NCBI GenBank assembly: GCA_024762835.1
Contig: JANTGP010000003.1
Coordinates: 1-48,583 of the forward strand
Length of the DNA: 48,583 bases
Source: Bacteroidota bacterium
Lineage (GTDB): Bacteria; Bacteroidota; Bacteroidia; Bacteroidales; M50B96
Direction of reading: 5' to 3'
Shown: positions 17,641 through 25,185 of the stretch, in pieces
Layout of the letters: each line of letters starts with the position of its first letter
Numbering within the stretch: position 1 is the first letter of the stretch
The notes under the pieces: model-generated
The model's database searches: none
What the model was told of the DNA's origin: nothing
The model's input: only the letters and a program-made list of their open reading frames with translations
Translations under genes and position numbers: made by a program

Positions 17641-17889
17641 ATGAAAATACAACAAATACAAGCAGAAAAACTTGATCTAATTGGTTGGATTTATAATATT
17701 CAGGATATTTCTATTATTGAGAAATTAAAGAGTATACAGAAAAATACTATTCTTGAAAAATATGAAGTTTCGCTTAAACCAATGAGCGAGAAAGAACTAT
17801 TAGACCGGGCAAAAGAAGCAAATAAAGCTATTGAGAATAACGATGTAACTTTGCAAGACGATTTAAAAAAAGAAACTGAAAACTGGTAG
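17641..17889 (+). CDS. Antitoxin of a RelE/ParE-type module
   Basis: 82 residues. The sequence is charged and mostly helical, with QDISIIEKLKSIQKN in the N-terminal half and a C-terminal MSEKELLDRAKEANKAIENN segment ending in ETENW. This is the layout of the small antitoxins paired with RelE/ParE toxins in Bacteroidota: an N-terminal dimerising part and a C-terminal toxin-wrapping helix. It precedes the toxin gene by one base, the usual antitoxin-first order. No sequence-level DNA-binding motif is certain. Confidence 0.75.
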   Translation: MKIQQIQAEKLDLIGWIYNIQDISIIEKLKSIQKNTILEKYEVSLKPMSEKELLDRAKEANKAIENNDVTLQDDLKKETENW

Positions 17890-17890
17890 A

Positions 17891-18184
17891 ATGAATATTA
17901 TTTGGACTAATCCGGCTAAAAATGATTTAAGAAAAATATTTAATTACTTTAAAAATAAAGTTTCTTTAAGATTAGCTCAAAAGATTGTTAATTCTATTCT
18001 TACGAATACCTCTATTCTTAAAACCCAAAACATTGGAACAAAGGAACTTTTACTTGCACAGCTTGAACAAGAACACCGTTTTATTATTGATGGTAACTAC
18101 AAAATAATTTATATTATTAAAGGCAATACTGTTTATATTACCCATGTTTTTGATACTCGCCAAAATCCTACTAAACTAAAATAA
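17891..18184 (+). CDS. RelE/ParE-family toxin
   Basis: 97 residues. The family pattern is clear: W-T-x-P-A-x-x-D-L-x-x-I at the N-terminus, a helix LRLAQKIVNSILTNT, then the beta strands HRFIIDGNYKIIYIIKGN and the C-terminal ITHVFDTRQNP motif. RelE-type members cut mRNA on the ribosome and ParE-type members poison gyrase; the sequence does not decide between them. It starts one base after the antitoxin stop, so the two are cotranscribed. Confidence 0.85.
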   Translation: MNIIWTNPAKNDLRKIFNYFKNKVSLRLAQKIVNSILTNTSILKTQNIGTKELLLAQLEQEHRFIIDGNYKIIYIIKGNTVYITHVFDTRQNPTKLK

Positions 18185-18203
18185 AGAACAATAATTTATT
18201 TTC

Positions 18204-18211
18204 TATCTTTG
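18204..18211 (+). promoter_or_regulatory. -7 promoter element of the OmpA-family lipoprotein
   Basis: TATCTTTG is a perfect match to TAnnTTTG, 60 bases before the ATG at 18271. Confidence 0.5.
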
Positions 18212-18270
18212 TTCTCTCTTTTAGTAAAAGATAGAATTAATTAATCATGCTAAATACAATATAATACATA

Positions 18271-19320
18271 ATGAAGAATCTGATAAAAATAGCAATACTA
18301 ATGTTTCTTGGTGCAGTAGTATTTTCATGCGTGCCTTTAAATCAATTTAAAGAAGTAAAAACCCGTAATCTTGATTGTAGTCAGGAACGTGACTTGTTAA
18401 AAGTACAAAACGAACGATTGATTGTTGATACAACCGAAATGGGCGCTGAATTACGTTCACTTCTTGCCGACCAAAAGAATATGTTGAATGATACGGTTGA
18501 ATTGGGTAAGAAATACAGACGTCTTAAAGATTTATACAATAGTGCAGTTAAAATGAACGAAGATTTGACAGATAGTAAAAACGCTCTTGCAAGAGGAAGT
18601 GCTGCCGAGACAAAAAAGTTATTATCTGAATTGCAGTCTGCACAAGAAGACCTGCTTAGAAAAGAAGATGATTTACGCCGACTTGAAAGAGCTCTGAATA
18701 AGAAAAAAGAAAATCTGGACGCATTGCAAGCTGAGCTTGAAGACAGCAAGGCCATTTTGGCTCAGAAAAACCTGGAACTTGAAGAAAGAAACTCTCGTCT
18801 TATTGAGCTTGAGAATATGCTTAACAGAAAAGACTCGATTGTTAATGCTCTTAAAGATAAAGTTGCAGATGCTCTTGGCCAGTTTGAAAACGACGGTTTA
18901 AGCGTTGAGCTTAAAAACGGGAAAGTTTATGTTCGTCTCGAAGAGAAGTTATTATTTAAAACGGGGAAATGGGATGTTGACCCAAAAGGGAAAAAGGCAT
19001 TGGCAAAATTGGCTGCTGTATTAGAGCAAAATCCCGATATCTCAATTATGATTGAAGGACATACTGATGATGTACCTTTTAACGGAAAAAGTCAAATAAA
19101 AGACAATTGGGATTTAAGTGTAAAAAGAGCAACTTCAATTGTGAAAATATTGTTAGATGGTACAGGCATTGACCCTAAAAGACTTACAGCGTCAGGCAGA
19201 GGTCCGTATTTCCCTGTTGACCCTGCTAAAACGAAAGAAGCTCGTCAGAAAAATCGTCGTACAGAGATTATTCTTACCCCAAAACTTGATGAACTTTTTC
19301 AATTGCTTGAGAATAATTAG
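18271..19320 (+). CDS. OmpA-family lipoprotein with a long coiled coil
   Basis: 349 residues. The N-terminus is a lipoprotein signal with lipobox VVFSC, making Cys20 the lipidated residue. Residues about 60-195 are a long heptad-type coiled coil (SELQSAQEDLLRKEDDLRRL, NLELEERNSRLIELENML). The C-terminal OmpA/MotB-like peptidoglycan-binding domain covers about 210-340: the core MIEGHTDDVPF, the NWDLSVKRATSIVKIL motif with the Asp and Arg that hold diaminopimelate, and TASGRGPYFPVD, then RRTEIILTP. It probably tethers the outer membrane to peptidoglycan, with the coiled coil acting as spacer. It is not a T9SS PorE-type protein, because no TPR or WD domain is present. Confidence 0.88.
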   Translation: MKNLIKIAILMFLGAVVFSCVPLNQFKEVKTRNLDCSQERDLLKVQNERLIVDTTEMGAELRSLLADQKNMLNDTVELGKKYRRLKDLYNSAVKMNEDLTDSKNALARGSAAETKKLLSELQSAQEDLLRKEDDLRRLERALNKKKENLDALQAELEDSKAILAQKNLELEERNSRLIELENMLNRKDSIVNALKDKVADALGQFENDGLSVELKNGKVYVRLEEKLLFKTGKWDVDPKGKKALAKLAAVLEQNPDISIMIEGHTDDVPFNGKSQIKDNWDLSVKRATSIVKILLDGTGIDPKRLTASGRGPYFPVDPAKTKEARQKNRRTEIILTPKLDELFQLLENN

Positions 19321-19349
19321 TAGCATGAAAGATTGCTAATATTTACAAG

Positions 19350-19362
19350 TTGGGTTGCATAC
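19350..19362 (+). repeat. Left inverted repeat of a cassette-like unit
   Basis: TTGGGTTGCATAC is the inverted partner of 19943-19955, matching at 12 of 13 bases. The preceding G makes GTTGGGT, which fits the GTTRRRY core of integron-type recombination sites. Confidence 0.5.
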
Positions 19363-19437
19363 AGTGAATCAATTCCAAGAAAGCATGTTGACCGATTAAC
19401 ATCTACCATAAAACTAAAGACCTTAAATTGTATAGAA

Positions 19438-19958
19438 ATGAGTTTAGAATTAACAAAACGAGAAAAATATTCAACCTTAGTTATAAGACCTAATAATATT
19501 AATTGGGGAATTGCAGGTTTCGTATCATTAATTTTTCTAGGATTTATTTATATCCTTATTCAGGCAATTATTCAATTGATAACTGGAGACTTAAACGTTT
19601 TATTTATAATATTTATAGGACTTTTCTTTTGGGGAGCCTATTACAATTTTTTCAACTTCTACTATATGATTTTAGGAAATGAAGTAATTGAAATTCATGA
19701 TAGTTTTATCAAGCAGACAAGAGCTGTTTGGAAAATAACTCATTCAAAAAAATATTTGAAATCCAGAATTAAAAAAATAGAAATAAATTATTCATCAAAT
19801 GAATTTGGATCAGTTGGACTTGAAATGTTTGGACTATCAAATATCAATGTGACCTTCAAATATGGAAAAAAAAAAGAATGATTGGTAAACAGATTAAAAT
19901 GGATGAAGCTAAAATTATTATTGGAGAATTGGAAAATAGAAAGTACGCAACCCAATAA
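19438..19958 (+). pseudogene. Small membrane protein, frame broken at an A10 run
   Basis: From the ATG at 19438 the frame gives 147 residues and stops at 19881. The frame is open further upstream, but the extra 35 residues look non-coding. There are two membrane segments (WGIAGFVSLIFLGFIYILIQ and VLFIIFIGLFFWGAYYNFF), then a beta-rich C-terminal region resembling small bacterial PH-like membrane proteins. The stop follows a run of ten A (19866-19875). In the -1 frame the coding sequence continues plausibly (MIGKQIKMDEAKIIIGELEN) to a TAA at 19956-19958. One extra A, by sequencing error, mutation, or ribosomal or transcriptional slippage, would restore the longer protein. The gene is enclosed by inverted repeats, suggesting a mobile cassette. 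Function unknown. Confidence 0.55.
19943..19955 (+). repeat. Right inverted repeat of a cassette-like unit
   Basis: GTACGCAACCCAA pairs with 19350-19362. It lies at the very 3' end of the (frame-restored) membrane protein gene. Confidence 0.5.
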
Positions 19959-20071
19959 TGTGTATAGTGCATAAGGGTTTCAGAGGTTTTCGAGCGGTTT
20001 CACCCGTATCAATTTTGGGTAGTGATTTGATAGGTTTGAAGCACGCAATCCTTTACGACACCATACACTCA
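19956..20071 (+). repeat. Possible attC-like or foldable 3' end of the cassette
   Basis: Between the cassette and amrB lies a G/T-rich stretch unlike its surroundings. Its ends GTGTATAGTG (19960-19969) and CACCATACAC (about 20060-20069) are inverted repeats allowing one G-U pair. Inside, CACCC and GGGT segments can pair, and ACCCAA (19950-19955) is complementary to TTGGGT (20015-20020). The sequence then reads ACTCAAC, which fits RYYYAAC. No integrase is present in the window. Confidence 0.35.
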
Positions 20072-20095
20072 ACGACAAAAGCTTATCTTGAGCGA

Positions 20096-20956
20096 TTACT
20101 TATCGTAGAAAAGGATTGAGACGTAATCAACAACCTTATCGGAAGGGTAGACTTCACCTGAGTGTCCTCGCTTAAGAATGTGGGCTTTAGGATTATTATT
20201 TGAGAGTTTTGAAAATTCCATCAAGCTCATTATCGGGCCGTAACCGCAGGCCGAAACATTATGCTTTTTAACTTGCTTAAAAACCCCCTTTGTATTCAAT
20301 TTTAGAACTTCATCCAAAACGTAATCGTCCTGTTGCCTGCCAAAATCGGGTTCTTCGTAATGGCTAAAATCAGACGAAGCAATAAACAAAACCTTCTTGC
20401 CGGAATCATTCATGGCTGAATAAACAGCATTAGCCACAAGCTTTGCATTTTCTACATTTTGCTTTTTCATACAAATTGGAACAATGCTAAACTCGTAATC
20501 AAGATAATATCTGAGAAATGGCAGCATTACTTCTGCAGAGTGTTCGTATTTATGAGCTATCCCTGAAAAGGGTAAATCCAACAAAGCGGCAAATTCAATA
20601 TCTACGCTTATGTTCCCAAGTGGACTTTCCCATTCTGTGTTGTCATCAATTGAAATTTCTTCGCCATATCCGGTGTGGTTAGGATTAACAATAACTATTG
20701 TATCAAAAACCTCTTTACCCTGTTTTAGTAATTCAAAAAAATGAATGGCCTGATAAGCTGAAAAAATATAACCGGCGTGAGGAATAACAGCACCAATAAT
20801 ATTGTTATTGGCAAGTGAATAATTAATATTATTTCTTTCGGCAAGAGCTACTTGTGCAATTAAACTTCTTAGCTCTTTTTCATTCGAAGGATAGAATTTT
20901 CCTGCAACAGCAGCCTTTCGTATAAGGCTATTATTTTTATTATTAAAGCTCAACAT
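20096..20956 (-). CDS. amrB: AmmeMemoRadiSam system protein B (MEMO family)
   Basis: 286 residues, a member of the MEMO family, which shares the fold of class III extradiol dioxygenases. The metal-ligand positions known from human MEMO1 are conserved: His60 in VIPHAGYIFS, His94 in NPNHTGYGEE, Asp196 and His199 in SSDFSHYE, and Cys237 in SACGYGP. The biochemical role in bacteria is not established; the protein occurs with an AMMECR1 protein and a radical SAM protein, as here. Its start overlaps amrS by 14 bases, implying translational coupling. Third gene of the amrA-amrS-amrB unit. Confidence 0.93.
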   Translation of the reverse strand: MLSFNNKNNSLIRKAAVAGKFYPSNEKELRSLIAQVALAERNNINYSLANNNIIGAVIPHAGYIFSAYQAIHFFELLKQGKEVFDTIVIVNPNHTGYGEEISIDDNTEWESPLGNISVDIEFAALLDLPFSGIAHKYEHSAEVMLPFLRYYLDYEFSIVPICMKKQNVENAKLVANAVYSAMNDSGKKVLFIASSDFSHYEEPDFGRQQDDYVLDEVLKLNTKGVFKQVKKHNVSACGYGPIMSLMEFSKLSNNNPKAHILKRGHSGEVYPSDKVVDYVSILFYDK

Positions 20957-21962
20957 AATTGTGATTTAAAATTGCCCGATTACAATACATACATTTTCCG
21001 CTTGAAGCTATTCCCAATAATTGTGTTGAATATCCTGTTCGGGAAATAAGAGTTTTTCCACATGATGGGCAAATGGTGTCACTACCTTTATTTGTTCTAA
21101 TATTTCCCAAATAAACATAATCGAGTTTTTTCCTTGCTCTATCGTAACAATTTTGTAAAGTGTTTAAAGGTGTAACATCTGTTTGCAGCTTATATTGCGG
21201 AAAATATCTTGAGATATGCAAGGGGACATCTTTACCAAGCTCATCTCTAATCCAGCTAATCATATTCTCAAAATCTTTGCAGTCATCATTTAATCCGGGA
21301 ATAATAAGGTTTGTTATTTCCAAATGCTTACCACTTCTTTTTATTGTTTTCAGGTTCTCTTTTACGGGTTCAATCCACGACGAAGTGTATTTCTTGTAAA
21401 AATAATTTGTGAAAGATTTTAAATCAATATTAAAAGCATCGACATAGTTAATGAGCTTGCTTAATGGTTCTTTATTGATAAAAGCATTACTTACCATGAC
21501 TGTTTTTAAGCTTATTTCTTTTGCCTTTTTTGCAACATCAAGCACAAACTCATACCATATCACCGGCTCGTTATACGTAAAAGCAATTCCAATATTTCCG
21601 GCTCTTGATTGTGCTATCTTAATTACCTCATCAGTATCATAATACCTTAACATGGGATACTCTTTTACAGAGTTTTGTGAAATCTCTGAATTTTGGCAAA
21701 AACTGCATTTTAAGTTACATCCAACTGTTCCTATTGAAAGAATCTCCTTAGAAGGAAAAAAGTGATAGAGAGGTTTTTTCTCAACCGGGTCAAAAGCCAT
21801 TGAGCTTACTTGTCCATAGTTTTCGGCGATAAGTTTTCCATCAATATTTCGGCGTACTTTACAAATACCTAATTTGCCATTTGAGATAATACAATTATGT
21901 GGGCACAATAAACATTGTACTTTATTATCTTTATGTTGTTCGTAAAATTCAGCCTCTTTCAT
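20943..21962 (-). CDS. amrS: AmmeMemoRadiSam system radical SAM enzyme
   Basis: 339 residues. The radical SAM cluster motif is C82-NLK-C86-SF-C89, within a pyruvate-formate-lyase-activating-enzyme-like sequence. There is an additional N-terminal cysteine set (Cys17, Cys20, Cys24, Cys34 in CLLCPHNC and GICKV) and a C-terminal zinc-ribbon-like pair (ICPSCG and KCMYC). This full layout is typical of AmrS. The reaction is unknown. It lies between amrA (30-base gap) and amrB (14-base overlap). The gap upstream of its ATG is almost wholly occupied by a copy of a MITE terminal repeat. Confidence 0.94.
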   Translation of the reverse strand: MKEAEFYEQHKDNKVQCLLCPHNCIISNGKLGICKVRRNIDGKLIAENYGQVSSMAFDPVEKKPLYHFFPSKEILSIGTVGCNLKCSFCQNSEISQNSVKEYPMLRYYDTDEVIKIAQSRAGNIGIAFTYNEPVIWYEFVLDVAKKAKEISLKTVMVSNAFINKEPLSKLINYVDAFNIDLKSFTNYFYKKYTSSWIEPVKENLKTIKRSGKHLEITNLIIPGLNDDCKDFENMISWIRDELGKDVPLHISRYFPQYKLQTDVTPLNTLQNCYDRARKKLDYVYLGNIRTNKGSDTICPSCGKTLISRTGYSTQLLGIASSGKCMYCNRAILNHNYVEL

Positions 21963-21970
21963 TTTCTTTA

Positions 21971-21991
21971 AATTTTTAGAAGTCCCCGTAA
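21971..21991 (-). repeat. Solo copy of the MITE terminal repeat between amrA and amrS
   Basis: On the minus strand this reads TTACGGGGACTTCTAAAAAT followed by T. It matches the outer 21 bases of the terminal inverted repeat at 48315 and 48583 in 20 positions. It spans nearly the whole gap between the amrA stop (21993) and the amrS start (21962). Confidence 0.7.
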
Positions 21992-21992
21992 G

Positions 21993-22529
21993 CTAATAGT
22001 AGCGTGTTGCCGTAAAACGGTACATTTTCAAACCGTACAGATTATCTTGAAATATTCCTGCTTTTTGCTTAACAATACGAATTTGTTCCTTTACTGTTTT
22101 AACAGATGGAAGAGCAGGTAACAAAACTCCTTTCCGGAATGAGCCATCTGAAATAATTAGCCCATACTTTGCAGGATTAAGCTCTGACACATCGTTTATT
22201 TCTACGGGAAGAGATAACACATCAACTGAAACTTCAATATCATCAAGTTCAGAAACACTTAGGGGTGAAAAGCGTGAATCTCTTGTGCAAGCCGCTATGG
22301 CATTTTCAATTATCTCAAAATACAGACTTTCTCTAACAGGTTCAATCGTACCAATACAACCACGCAATGAGCTATCTAATAGATGAAGAGTTACAAAACA
22401 AGCTTGCTTGGAGAGTAAGTTTTCCGGAATTTCCGCTTTGTATAAATAAGAAATATCCCGGTTTTTTACTGTGGCATCAATTACCTTGAGTGCAAGTTTT
22501 GTATAAATGCTTTTAGGTTTAAGTGACAT
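21993..22529 (-). CDS. amrA: AmmeMemoRadiSam system protein A (AMMECR1 family)
   Basis: 178 residues, the whole length of an AMMECR1 domain. The hallmark motif LRGCIGTIEP is present near residue 55-65, followed by ENAIAACTRDSRFSPLSVSE and the strand pair IEVSVDVLSLPVEI. Family function is unresolved; the link to a MEMO protein and a radical SAM enzyme is conserved in bacteria and archaea and is seen here. First gene of the operon; a 20-bp perfect palindrome lies 22 bases upstream of its start. Confidence 0.94.
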   Translation of the reverse strand: MSLKPKSIYTKLALKVIDATVKNRDISYLYKAEIPENLLSKQACFVTLHLLDSSLRGCIGTIEPVRESLYFEIIENAIAACTRDSRFSPLSVSELDDIEVSVDVLSLPVEINDVSELNPAKYGLIISDGSFRKGVLLPALPSVKTVKEQIRIVKQKAGIFQDNLYGLKMYRFTATRYY

Positions 22530-22550
22530 AAATTATTATTTGATAATCAA

Positions 22551-22570
22551 TTTTTGTAAATTTACAAAAA
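22551..22570. promoter_or_regulatory. Perfect 20-bp palindrome, candidate operator of the amr operon
   Basis: TTTTTGTAAATTTACAAAAA is self-complementary over all 20 bases. Its centre TAAATTTA is a one-mismatch -7 element on both strands. An adjoining short palindrome TTGATAATCAA lies at 22540-22550. It sits between the divergent amrA and the membrane protein gene at 22639. Confidence 0.45.
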
Positions 22571-22617
22571 ATCAAAATAAGACCAATTCTTTCTCAAACT
22601 TTATGTATTACTTATTT

Positions 22618-22625
22618 TAACTTTA
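22618..22625 (+). promoter_or_regulatory. Possible -7 promoter element of the gene at 22639
   Basis: TAACTTTA matches TAnnTTTG except for the last base and lies 13 bases before the ATG. Confidence 0.35.
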
Positions 22626-22638
22626 ATAATCTTAAATT

Positions 22639-23136
22639 ATGGAGCACATCATTTATAAAGAATCACAGAAGTTCGGAAAAGCTTTAATTTGGATTGTATG
22701 CGGAAGTTTAACTGCTCTGTTTCTTTGGGCTATTATTCAACAATTGTTATTTGGTATTCCTTTTGGAAACAATCCCATGTCTGATGAAGGTTTATTTCTA
22801 ATGTTAATTATTCCGCTTTTACTTTTTATACTTTTCGTTAAAACTGAATTACAAAGCAGAATAGATGAAGCCGGAATTCATTACCGCTTATTTCCACTTC
22901 AAATAAAAACAAGAGATATAAAGTGGCATGAAATAGAGAAATTGGAAATTAGAAAATACAAAGCACTGAGGGAATTTGGTGGTTATGGTATAAGGATTGG
23001 CTTTTCGAGTAGGGCAATAAATGTAAGAGGTGATACAGGTATTCAGATTACATTTAAAAACGGGAAAAGACTTCTAATTGGTACCCAAAAACCACAAAAG
23101 ATAGAAGAAGTATTAAAGAAACTTGGGAAATTATAA
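22639..23136 (+). CDS. Small membrane protein with a PH-like cytosolic domain, function unknown
   Basis: 165 residues. Two membrane segments (ALIWIVCGSLTALFLWAIIQ and LFLMLIIPLLLFILFV) are followed by a beta-rich region: IDEAGIHYRLFPLQ, WHEIEKLEIRKYKA, GGYGIRIGFSSRA, GIQITFKNGKRLLIGTQKP, and a final helix. This arrangement is that of bacterial PH-like membrane proteins. I recognise the general type but not a function. It is similar in layout to the cassette-borne protein at 19438. It diverges from the amr operon and shares its upstream region; a functional link to amr is not shown. Confidence 0.72.
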   Translation: MEHIIYKESQKFGKALIWIVCGSLTALFLWAIIQQLLFGIPFGNNPMSDEGLFLMLIIPLLLFILFVKTELQSRIDEAGIHYRLFPLQIKTRDIKWHEIEKLEIRKYKALREFGGYGIRIGFSSRAINVRGDTGIQITFKNGKRLLIGTQKPQKIEEVLKKLGKL

Positions 23137-23193
23137 TAATGCAAAACCGAAAAAGAACAAGTATTCGTGCGTAAGTTTATGCTTGACTTGACA

Positions 23194-25107
23194 CTAGAAC
23201 TCTTCTTTATTTATCCAATCGCCATTTTCTTTAATAATCTTAATCAATTCAGATAAGGCATCTTTGGTAGGAATGTTTCTTTTTACAAGACTTTGTTTTT
23301 TATACAATGATATTTTTCCACGCCCCGATCCAACATATCCGTAATCGGCATCAGCCATTTCACCCGGTCCATTCACAATACAACCCATTATCCCAATTTT
23401 CAATGTTTTCAGATGAGACGTTTCAGCTTGAATTTTAGCAGTAACTTCTTGTAAATCGAATAAAGTACGCCCGCAACCCGGGCAAGAGATATATTCTGTT
23501 TTGGTAATACGAATACGGGCAGCCTGTAAAATTCCGAAAGCGACTGAGGCAACTTGCTTATTGCTTATTTCTCTTTTTGCAGAAATCATTATGCCATCGG
23601 CTAATCCGTCGATAAACAATGAACCGAAATCAAAGGATGATTGAATCTGTAAATCTTCAATATCTCTAACAGAATATTGTTTGTGGGGAATTACCGGATG
23701 AAAGCAATTATTCTCATTTAACTTTGAGATTAATGCCTTTTGTTCACCGGTCATATTTTCGTTTTCGCTATCACTTATAAGAACCAGATTTCTTTTATCC
23801 TTTATCTTATTTATCAATTTATCGCTTAAAGCTGATAAAGTGATATTGAGAAAACTAAGCTTAGAATGGTATTCTGATTCAGTAATAAAAGCTGAACTTG
23901 AGTAAATCGGATAAATATTGATTTGTCCTTGATAATGTTTAAGCCAAATATCAAAATCCGAAATAAATGAAATTCCCTTAAAATCCTTTGAGTCAATAAT
24001 GATTGACCCAATGTAAATGTAATCAGGGCATTGGTCGCCGGTTTTATTATATTCCCCATTGATAAAAGAATAACCTAAGCTTATTAAATCTTTATTTTTT
24101 AATTCTTCTAATGAGCTAAAATCAGCAATTACTACAGGAACATTTTTACCTGCTATGTTTAAAACTTCGTATGACTTCCGTCGCGAATAAGAAAATGGAT
24201 TATATGGTAAATGTTCTGTCAGAGAAATTTCTTTATGATTTTCTAAGTTGTCAACACATCTAATTAATTTCTTACAAACAGGAATTTCATTTTCAGGATC
24301 TTCTGTTAATGAAACTCGTATTGTATCGCCAATTCCTTCATTTAGCAAAGTGCCTATACCAACTGAAGATTTTATTCTTCCATCCTCACCTTCACCGGCC
24401 TCGGTAACACCTAAGTGTATTGGAAAATACAAATCTTCGGATTTTATTTGTTTTACAAGAAGACGATTTGCATAGACCATTACCCGGGTATTACTCGATT
24501 TAAGAGAAACAACTACATCGTAAAAATCTTCATCAGCAAGAATTCGTAAAAACTCCATTGTCGATTCAACCATGCCCTGAGGCGTATCGCCATATTTACT
24601 TAGTATTCTGCCGGATAATGAACCATGGTTTGTACCAATACGAATAGCCGTATTATGCTTCTTGCATTTTTTAATCAGAGGGATAAGTCGCTCTCTGATA
24701 TTTTTTAATTCTTGTTTGTATTCACTTTCGCTTAAATTAATTTTATCCGATTTCTTATCATAATAATTTCCCGGATTAATTCTAACCTTATCAACATACT
24801 CAGCTATTTGCTCAGCCAATTCGGGTTTAAAATGCACATCGGCGGATATTGCTTTTTTATAGCCGTCTTTTCTTAACTTATCAATAATTTTAATAATAGC
24901 ATTAGCCTCTTGGGTTGATGGTACGGTTATTCTTACAAGTTCAGCTCCATTGTCGAATATTCTTTTGCATTGCTCAACAGTTAAATCTATTTCTGAATTT
25001 GCTGTGTTTGTCATTGATTGAATACAAATTGAAGAATTGCCGCCTATTGTAGTCTTACCAACTTTTACAATTTGTGTCTTTATCCTGCGATAATTGTAAT
25101 CTGCCAT
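23194..25107 (-). CDS. ispG: 4-hydroxy-3-methylbut-2-enyl-diphosphate synthase, long form
   Basis: 637 residues from the ATG at 25107. It converts MEcPP to HMBPP in the MEP isoprenoid pathway, using a 4Fe-4S cluster and flavodoxin or ferredoxin electrons. The TIM-barrel N-terminus starts RIKTQIVKVG and contains SICIQSMTNT. The C-terminal cluster domain has Cys542 and Cys545 in SCPGCGRTLFD and Cys576 in MGCIVNGPGEM. An inserted middle domain of roughly 250 residues makes this the long form known from Bacteroidota, Chlamydiae and plants. The open frame extends to 25131, but the promoter element at 25129-25136 overlaps it, so the internal ATG is favoured (25116 is a second option). dxs of the same pathway is at 41748-43658. 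Confidence 0.94.
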   Translation of the reverse strand: MADYNYRRIKTQIVKVGKTTIGGNSSICIQSMTNTANSEIDLTVEQCKRIFDNGAELVRITVPSTQEANAIIKIIDKLRKDGYKKAISADVHFKPELAEQIAEYVDKVRINPGNYYDKKSDKINLSESEYKQELKNIRERLIPLIKKCKKHNTAIRIGTNHGSLSGRILSKYGDTPQGMVESTMEFLRILADEDFYDVVVSLKSSNTRVMVYANRLLVKQIKSEDLYFPIHLGVTEAGEGEDGRIKSSVGIGTLLNEGIGDTIRVSLTEDPENEIPVCKKLIRCVDNLENHKEISLTEHLPYNPFSYSRRKSYEVLNIAGKNVPVVIADFSSLEELKNKDLISLGYSFINGEYNKTGDQCPDYIYIGSIIIDSKDFKGISFISDFDIWLKHYQGQINIYPIYSSSAFITESEYHSKLSFLNITLSALSDKLINKIKDKRNLVLISDSENENMTGEQKALISKLNENNCFHPVIPHKQYSVRDIEDLQIQSSFDFGSLFIDGLADGIMISAKREISNKQVASVAFGILQAARIRITKTEYISCPGCGRTLFDLQEVTAKIQAETSHLKTLKIGIMGCIVNGPGEMADADYGYVGSGRGKISLYKKQSLVKRNIPTKDALSELIKIIKENGDWINKEEF

Positions 25108-25128
25108 TTCAATCATTTTATTAAAAAA

Positions 25129-25136
25129 CAAAAATA
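25129..25136 (-). promoter_or_regulatory. -7 promoter element of ispG
   Basis: On the minus strand this reads TATTTTTG, a perfect TAnnTTTG match, 21 bases before the chosen ATG. It argues against the upstream start at 25131. Confidence 0.5.
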
Positions 25137-25159
25137 CCTTTATTACTTCATAATTTAAC

Positions 25160-25167
25160 TATCTTTA
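25160..25167 (+). promoter_or_regulatory. -7 promoter element of the CotH-like gene
   Basis: TATCTTTA has one mismatch to the consensus and lies 18 bases before the ATG at 25186; it is divergent from the ispG element. Confidence 0.4.
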
Positions 25168-25185
25168 AAGCTGAAAACTTTATAT

